A model generated the notes under the pieces. It had not been told where the DNA came from and searched no databases. It saw only the letters and a program-made list of their open reading frames with translations. Made by a program: the position numbers and the translations under genes. From NCBI GenBank assembly GCA_013115125.1, contig JABANN010000148.1:1-61605 (forward strand): a stretch of 61,605 nt of DNA, read 5' to 3'. This DNA is from Perkinsus olseni. Its lineage: Eukaryota; Perkinsozoa; Perkinsida. This document shows, piece by piece, positions 56,187 to 61,605 of this stretch (its first letter is position 1; the number at the start of each line of letters is the position of its first letter).

Positions 56187-58996
56187 TCACGGATGACTGC
56201 CTACAAGGATACCACTAGAGTGTCGGTGTTCACGGGGGGCCGTCCCTACCAGTGTATCCAGAGGTTGGCTGACTATCACATCAATGTACGCAGCTCCTGG
56301 GCAGGCCAGAGGCAACTCCTGGACCTTCATCTCGCCAGTTGTCAATAAGTAAAGCTTGGGCGGAGCGAAACTGCGGGTTTGACGACGATGATGCAGTGAC
56401 CAAGTGGAATGAGCATTTACACGATAAAGCGGCCCTTGGAGCAGGCAGCAGCCCCGCAAACTCCGCTGATTCGCCACTCCTGTACCGGGACGCAGGAGGT
56501 CGGGCCCAGGAGGCTCACATGTTCCTGTGAAACTGCTAGAATCTCGTCAGAGGACGTCGACACGCATAAGTGTCGAATCTGAGAAAGAAACTCCACCGGG
56601 GCGAAACAGGTCATACATTGGCATCTTCGAGGAGGGTGCCAGGAGAGGCCTGCTTGGGCTGAGGGCTCCAACGGTCGTACTGGTGAACCCCTAGCATGGG
56701 ACTCGCTATCACAAAACTCGAACGGAGCACTCTGAAACTTGATGGGCCTGAGAACGCAGACTGAGACGATGACGACCTTCTCAACCTACTAGAGAGTCCT
56801 AAGTCTATCGAAGAGCGCAATGAGAGGGTGGGCAGGTCCCTTCTAGGGCCTAGCACCTCCCAACAGCACACGACTGAGCACTCGTCCATGGAGTATCTAC
56901 CATGCTTGATGTGAGGTACAGGGAAGGATGCCTACATCATCGTTGCCACAGTTGAATCTTTAAGTTGCTGCATCGCCACCAGTGCGCTCGAATGGGGTGT
57001 AGTATTCTCTTTGGAGACATCAGTGTTGTCCATATCCTACTGAGAGGACTTCCACGACCCTTACGACGGAAGGCCCCACCTGCCCGCCAGTCCAATGCAA
57101 CGGAGCGGCCCAGGCCATCGACCCCCCACATCCATGTGGCATAGCGCTCGTTACCTAGTCGTGGGCGCATGCGTATGAGCCTGATAGATGTCCCTACATC
57201 GGTATCCCAGCGGAGCCTCTCATAACTCCGAGCGGAAGACAGCGACCAGAGGTAGAGGCAGCCGTCCACTGAGCCACCGACGACTAGTGAAGTGCCTCGC
57301 AGGCCGACAGCGCAGCTGAGGGACCTGCTGCACAAATTTCCGAGAGGGGCGTTGGTCGGTCCTCTCGGAGAGAGAGTTGTAGGGAAACGTGTAGAGATGG
57401 CAGGCACGTGACCTCGGAGAGTAGCAGTAGAACCTCGGCTTCGAGCATCCTCCATAGTGGTTGCTCGGAAAGAGTGGTATGATGCTCTGAAGGAAGCCTC
57501 AGGCTGTAGATGGACTACAGAGCGACCACACCTTGCCATGCTTGGCGAGGAACGAAGTGAACGCATTGTGCGTCTGTGTGTCCCACTGTAGATTGATGGG
57601 TATTCCGACTAGGTCCTCCCGCTCGTGCTGGAGTCTCACCAAGCCTGGGATGACTCGTTGCGAACCTGCTCACTGGGGTCTGACCGATCTAGTGAGGGCT
57701 CGCCAAGTACCGATGCCTGCGGCGAGGGATTCAGGAAGAGCTCCAGTCCACAGCTTTATCAGCGTTGGACTCGTCTGACCGAGAAGACGGCATGACAATC
57801 TTAGCTGGGCTGCAAGTACTCCCACATGTCGCTCCCGCGCCTGCTTCTTCTCACTGCCCCCGCCCTCCCCGAGGGCAGCCAACATTCTATTCGCAGCTTC
57901 CCGTATGCTACCCTCTACTTGGGTTCCCATGGGCGGATGGTCGGATTGCGTTGCAACAGCGAATACTTCGGGGGTCACCTGAGCAGTGATATAACCACTA
58001 CTGCCCTCAACTTACATCATAGCCCCTACTGTCTGAACGTCCTGATCAATCGAGTCGTCGTTGCACTGAGAGCCGACGGTGCGGGCCCTGGAAAATCTGG
58101 TGCCTCTATTCTGGAGGAGAAGCACATAGTCCGATTCTGGCCAATGATCGAGATGTACATACCTGAGGGGGGCCGTCCGTGACGCCAACTGATCGGAATC
58201 TACTACGTCTCGGGCTGAGGCCCAATCCTCCTCTTCACGCCCAACTTCTCAAGCTCTCTTATCCTCTTCAAACGCCCCTTCTGTTCCCTCTCGTTGTCTA
58301 GCCAGAAACATGCTCAACCTCGGCTCAGCGTTCGCCGCAGAGATCACCCCTTGTGGATTGCCTCTTCGATACGGGCAGCTGTCCTGTGGAGTCGAAGCTG
58401 AAGCGAGACATTGATACACTACCCTTTTTTGCGACCAAGCAGACCTCAATCGCCGCTGCTGGGCGATCTGCTGATGATGTTCTGCTCTATCGCGCTCCAA
58501 CTCCATGGCCCGACGGATATCTTCTATATGTCCACTTGCATCATCAGGGAGTGGGCCCTTCGATACCTATCCTCGCATACAGCAGGGGTAGCCGGCTGAG
58601 CACCCCTCACTTGACCAGGGCTGTCACCAAACAAAGGTGACAAGGATACCCGACCTCCACTCCTGCTAGATGGTCGGCCACCTGTGCCTGACCAGTAGCT
58701 AGCCGACACAACGCTGCTCGCCAGCTATCACTGCCCCAAGGCTTCGCCGTCTGTCCCCGGGAACTCTGATCATCGTCTTCTCCCGACTCTGAGTCGAAGT
58801 CGTCGTCGTACCTAGCAGCGTTGCCACTCAATCAGCCACCGCACAGCACAAGCTACTCAATATCTTCCTCGATCTCATCACCACCGGAGCCTTCAACGAA
58901 ACCAAGCGCGATGTCTCCCATCGTTCCAGTTTGCTTGAAGATCCTTACGCCTGTAGGTCCTCTGCTTGAGAGTTGGGGTTGACGCCGAGAGCTCAT
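56187..58996 (-). CDS. WD40-repeat protein, possibly dynein-2 intermediate-chain-like
   Basis: The ATG at 58996 starts MSSRRQPQLSSRGPTGVRIF and an acidic exon (VEGSGGDEIEEDIE). A 47-bp intron leads in frame to YDDDFDSESGEDDDQSSRGQ. Later exons give a helical stretch (IREAANRMLAALGEGGG, RLSCRLLGQTSPTLIKLWTG). A WD40-type block near 57320-57130 reads SLVVGGSVDGCLYLWSLSSA and WMWGVDGLGRSVALDWRAGG. The last exon has KLYLLTTGEMKVQELPLACP and a stop at 56187. A disordered E/D-rich N terminus before C-terminal WD repeats recalls WDR60/DYNC2I1, but only one or two blades are clear. That specific assignment is a guess; other WD40 proteins fit too. Confidence 0.45.
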
Positions 58997-59453
58997 GAGA
59001 ATCGCACGCCGAGGCCGGCTAAGCGCTGCTACCAAACGCGCACCCCAAACAGTCGCGAATAAGTTGAGTCAGAATGAAACTTTCTGAACTATGGATATAC
59101 TCCTGGGAAGAGCTCATTGAGAGCTTGCGAACGATACTGGTAAAACCTCCACACTCGATAGCGCCAGAAAACCAGCCGGGTTGGCCATTCCTTCCTGCAT
59201 CACTCTGCTGACGTTTCGTTGCTCTCAGTATAGAGTTCCAGTTTATAGAATACTGTATTAGGTTTCGGGAATATACGGTCTTCCATTTCCAGTCACGTTG
59301 ACTCCCTTCAAACAGAACTCAAACGCAAGCGTAGCATGGAAACCCTTCAAACGACAGCCAATGCCTCTAATAACTGAACAGGTGGTGGATGGAAAACTAA
59401 GGGCAGGTCTATGCTTAGATAGGAGCCCGTTGAACGAGAGACGTAGGCGCTAG
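58997..59453. other. Intergenic, no gene seen
   Basis: About 460 bp between the WD40 gene start and the first secreted-paralog stop, both minus. I see no open frame of interest. It should contain the WD40-gene promoter. Confidence 0.5.
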
Positions 59454-59879
59454 CTAGCATCGCCGGAATGGGCGGTACTGCCTGGTCTGAAGTAACTTGT
59501 ACCTCATCTCTACCTCAATCACCTCCTTCAACTCATCGTATTTGATATTATGCATATCCTTCGATTTAATGATATAGTAAAAGATACTGTATTTGATGTC
59601 CTTAGTGTTGGCGTCGATGATACCGCTGATTGGGTTGAACTTATAGGGAATGCCAGATACCAGTGTCCCCGGGTATCTAGTGGTTTTGGGCCGGGATAGG
59701 AGGAACTGAGTTGAACTGAAGGTCATATGAGTGGAATTCACGAAGGACAGGCGAAACTCCTCCGCCCAAGAATACCCATAACCGATATGACAGAAGTCTT
59801 TACCGGCAAGGCCGTTAGAGCCTCGTACAGGAGATACCAAAACCAAAATGCAGGCGACGAGGTGACCAAACGGTGCCAT
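59454..59879 (-). CDS. Short secreted protein, tandem family member 1
   Basis: A 141-residue single-exon protein. The signal peptide (MAPFGHLVACILVLVSPVRG) is followed by the family block GLAGKDFCHIGYGYSWAEEF, then RLSFVNSTHMTFSSTQFLLS. A second block reads YKFNPISGIIDANTKDIKYS. The C terminus has IEVEMRYKLLQTRQYRPF and ends RRC. It shares these blocks at matching spacing with the copies at 60180 and 61350. No known domain is recognised. The compact beta-strand pattern without introns suggests a lineage-specific secreted family; the role is unknown. Confidence 0.75.
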   Translation of the reverse strand: MAPFGHLVACILVLVSPVRGSNGLAGKDFCHIGYGYSWAEEFRLSFVNSTHMTFSSTQFLLSRPKTTRYPGTLVSGIPYKFNPISGIIDANTKDIKYSIFYYIIKSKDMHNIKYDELKEVIEVEMRYKLLQTRQYRPFRRC

Positions 59880-59965
59880 TGAAGGTAAAGGATGGAAACT
59901 GTCAAGGCATACAGTACCTCGGGCCTACGAAACTAACACAATCCTGAGTACTAGGGCTGAGATAA

Positions 59966-60023
59966 AGTACGGGTCAGCAGCCGAGCTTGGGAGGAGTACG
60001 GGTCAGCAGCCAAGCTTGGGAGG
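59966..60023. repeat. 29-bp tandem duplication
   Basis: A 29-bp unit (AGTACGGGTCAGCAGCC...) occurs twice back to back with one mismatch and a partial third start (AGTACGG), in the spacer between secreted-family copies 1 and 2. Confidence 0.85.
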
Positions 60024-60179
60024 AGTACGGATCTTTGTAACTCTCGCCGATAAGGTTCAAGCCAATCGTTCCCCGGGGAATTATCTTCACAACACCCTTC
60101 GCTTATGCTATGACGTAAAACGCCAAAGGCAGCGAGCATAAGCCATTGGATATCGAGTTCAAAGATCAGCTGCTGATCA

Positions 60180-60602
60180 TCAGCATCGACCAAATCTCCG
60201 GGCCGCTCTTCCATGGAATAATTTGTATCTCATTTTCACTTCAAGCTCATCCTTCGACTCCTTGTACTCGATTCGTCGCATATCCCCCAATTTTACATCA
60301 CAGTAGAAAAGGCCGCATCCCCAGGCCCCCGCCTTAGTGTCGATGATACCAGAACTTGGGTCGAGCTCATAGCCGATCCCTGTTACCAGTCTTGACGGAC
60401 GTCTAACCTTCTGAGGTGAGGACCGGAGAAAATGGACCTTACTGAAGGTCATGTGGGTGAAGTTCACGAAGGACATACGAAACTCTTCTCCCCAAATAAA
60501 CCCGTAGCCGACATGACAGTAGTCTTTACCAGCTAGACTGGTGGTGGAACTTTGTACGCACAGTGATGATACTAGAAGTAGGATCCAGGTGAACTTAGTC
60601 AT
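60180..60602 (-). CDS. Short secreted protein, tandem family member 2
   Basis: A 140-residue single-exon protein from the ATG at 60602 (MTKFTWILLLVSSLCVQSST). An in-frame codon further upstream is possible but would bury the signal peptide. Family blocks are LAGKDYCHVGYGFIWGEEFR, MSFVNFTHMTFSKVHFLRSS, GIGYELDPSSGIIDT, and DELEVKMRYKLFHGRAARRF, ending GRC. The Cys in KD(F/Y)CH and the final RC are shared with copy 1, which hints at a disulfide between the ends. That is inference. Confidence 0.78.
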   Translation of the reverse strand: MTKFTWILLLVSSLCVQSSTTSLAGKDYCHVGYGFIWGEEFRMSFVNFTHMTFSKVHFLRSSPQKVRRPSRLVTGIGYELDPSSGIIDTKAGAWGCGLFYCDVKLGDMRRIEYKESKDELEVKMRYKLFHGRAARRFGRC

Positions 60603-60656
60603 GGGAGTGAGTCGACGGGGCATAGCGGGAACTGTGAGGGCATGGAGTCGCTGCAC

Positions 60657-61349
60657 GTGGTGATGTGCGTCTCCTATACACGAGGCAATTCAAGAGGGGT
60701 CTGTAAGTCACTCCGAAATAACTTCTCTGAGTCAGTTCGATGACGGTGAATGACCTCCAGCCTGTTTAAGGCGGATGAACACCCAGCCTGTTCCGCAGCG
60801 CGTCACAGGCCCACGGTGACGCCCATGTTGACGTCACCACTGAGGGAGCTGCTGCAGGGAGAGACCGAATGTTGCTGAGTATCACAACTCCTTCAACTCT
60901 GCTCCAGCCAGTAACTTCCCCCTAGACAGTGGACCGCTACTGGGCAACAGAAGGCTCTAATAGGAGCCCCAAACCAATCAAATGACACGAGTACCTATCG
61001 ATCGGAGTGAAGCTTGTGCTGCTAGATGGAAGGCTCAGGCTGGATGATAGGAAGAAGGGACCTGGTCCCGGACAGCTAGATGGATGGGTCATTTGAGCTC
61101 AGGTCGGTAGCTGCGATGGAGTTTGGGCACCAGCTCTGAGCTCACTCTAGTTCGACTAGGGAAGACGCGTGGCGAAAGTGTGCGATTGTTCGAGTCCCCT
61201 GCCCACGGTTACTAAACTCAAACCTCTCTTACGAGGAATTGGCCCACGAATGGACCGCTTAGGGGCGCCCAGTCAAAGGGGTCGCTAGAGAGAATGAGAT
61301 TACCCAGAAAAAACGAGAGAAACCTGGGTAAAAGAAATCTGATAATGTC
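60657..61349. other. Intergenic between family copies 2 and 3
   Basis: About 690 bp with no open frame worth reporting. It must hold the promoter of copy 2 and the 3' region of copy 3. Confidence 0.5.
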
Positions 61350-61605
61350 CTACCAACATTCCCAGAACGTTCGTGTCTTCCGGGGGAGGGCTGTGCCTTT
61401 CTTCAACTTCAGCTTGATAACATCCCTCGAGCTGTCATACTCCATTCGATGTAAGTCTACTGGTTTCACGTGAGCGAAAGGCAACCATTTATAGACCCGG
61501 AACTCCTTAGCCCTGTTGTCGGCATTGGCGTCGATGATACCAGTGGTACTGTTATACTGGTAGGGGATACCGGTTACCAGCGGCCCACGGATTCTCTTAG
61601 ACCCG
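61350..61605 (-). CDS. Short secreted protein, tandem family member 3 (partial, cut by window end)
   Basis: Reading in from the right edge, the frame gives SKRIRGPLVTGIPYQYNSTT, GIIDANADNRAKEFRV, MEYDSSRDVIKLKLKKG and a stop at 61350-61352. LVTGIPYQYNSTTGIIDANA matches LVSGIPYKFNPISGIIDANT of copy 1 closely. The N-terminal half, with the signal peptide, lies beyond 61605. It lacks the RRC/GRC end of the other two and instead ends in FWECW. Confidence 0.7.
   Translation of the reverse strand, partial: GSKRIRGPLVTGIPYQYNSTTGIIDANADNRAKEFRVYKWLPFAHVKPVDLHRMEYDSSRDVIKLKLKKGTALPRKTRTFWECW

Noticed and set aside
61185-61215. tRNA-like TTCGAGTCCCC near the right end
   Set aside because: The T-stem does not pair and no D or anticodon arm is found upstream.

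Overview
The window looks like a gene-dense nuclear fragment from a protist, most probably a perkinsid alveolate (Perkinsus or a close relative). What I see: nearly every gene is split by many GT-AG introns of about 35-120 bp, genes lie on both strands with spacers often under 200 bp, base composition is moderate, and there are no bacterial-style operons. The mix of conserved eukaryotic genes (eS6, NOP56, U2B''/U1A, LC8 dynein light chain, mitochondrial GrpE, mitochondrial uL16) with alveolate-style proteins and short secreted paralogs supports this. The genus is inference; no database could be searched.

Layout. 0.3-0.9 kb (-): a small secreted protein, divergent from a large EDR1/CTR1-type (Raf-like, TKL) protein kinase at 1.0-4.95 kb (+), which carries a fold-back element beside one of its splice acceptors. 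5.1-5.8 kb (-): a basic disordered protein. 6.05-11.2 kb: a protein-synthesis and folding block with mitochondrial GrpE (-), ribosomal protein eS6 (-) and, head to head with eS6 over a 161-bp promoter, NOP56 (+). 11.5-15 kb (+): a Nudix hydrolase, a second Ser/Thr kinase with DFN in place of DFG, and an unresolved gene. 15.4-22.8 kb (-): poorly recognisable genes, a secreted acyl-protein-thioesterase-like protein without its catalytic serine, and a HAD-type DWDDT protein.

23.1-31.4 kb (mostly +): a Ser-rich basic protein, U2B''/U1A (with a GTA microsatellite forming the 5' end of an intron), a small minus-strand gene, mitochondrial uL16, a BTB/POZ protein and a helical coiled-coil protein. 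31.9-34.9 kb (+): two tandem paralogs of the histone mRNA stem-loop-binding protein (SLBP), the most notable find in the window. 35.3-38.5 kb (+): a calpain with RanBP2-type zinc fingers (SOL/CAPN15-like), convergent with an FHA-domain gene (38.9-41.8 kb, -).

42.0-47.5 kb (-): an EDRF1-like helical-repeat protein with an unusually long exon, and a perilipin-like lipid-droplet protein. 48.3-48.75 kb (+): LC8 dynein light chain. 49.4-55.2 kb (mainly -): a SEC14/CRAL-TRIO protein, a CCCH zinc-finger protein with a poly-Q tract, and a BRCT plus family X DNA polymerase (lambda/mu-like). 56.2-59.0 kb (-): a WD40 protein. 59.4 kb to the end (-): a tandem array of at least three short secreted paralogs, the last cut by the window edge.

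There is no single pathway. The themes are RNA and ribosome biology (eS6, NOP56, U2B'', SLBP pair, CCCH, uL16m), signalling (two kinases, calpain, FHA, BTB) and secreted or lineage-specific proteins. Exon boundaries were worked out by eye from reading frame, family conservation and GT-AG signals. Spans are therefore gene envelopes, and 5' ends are often uncertain.
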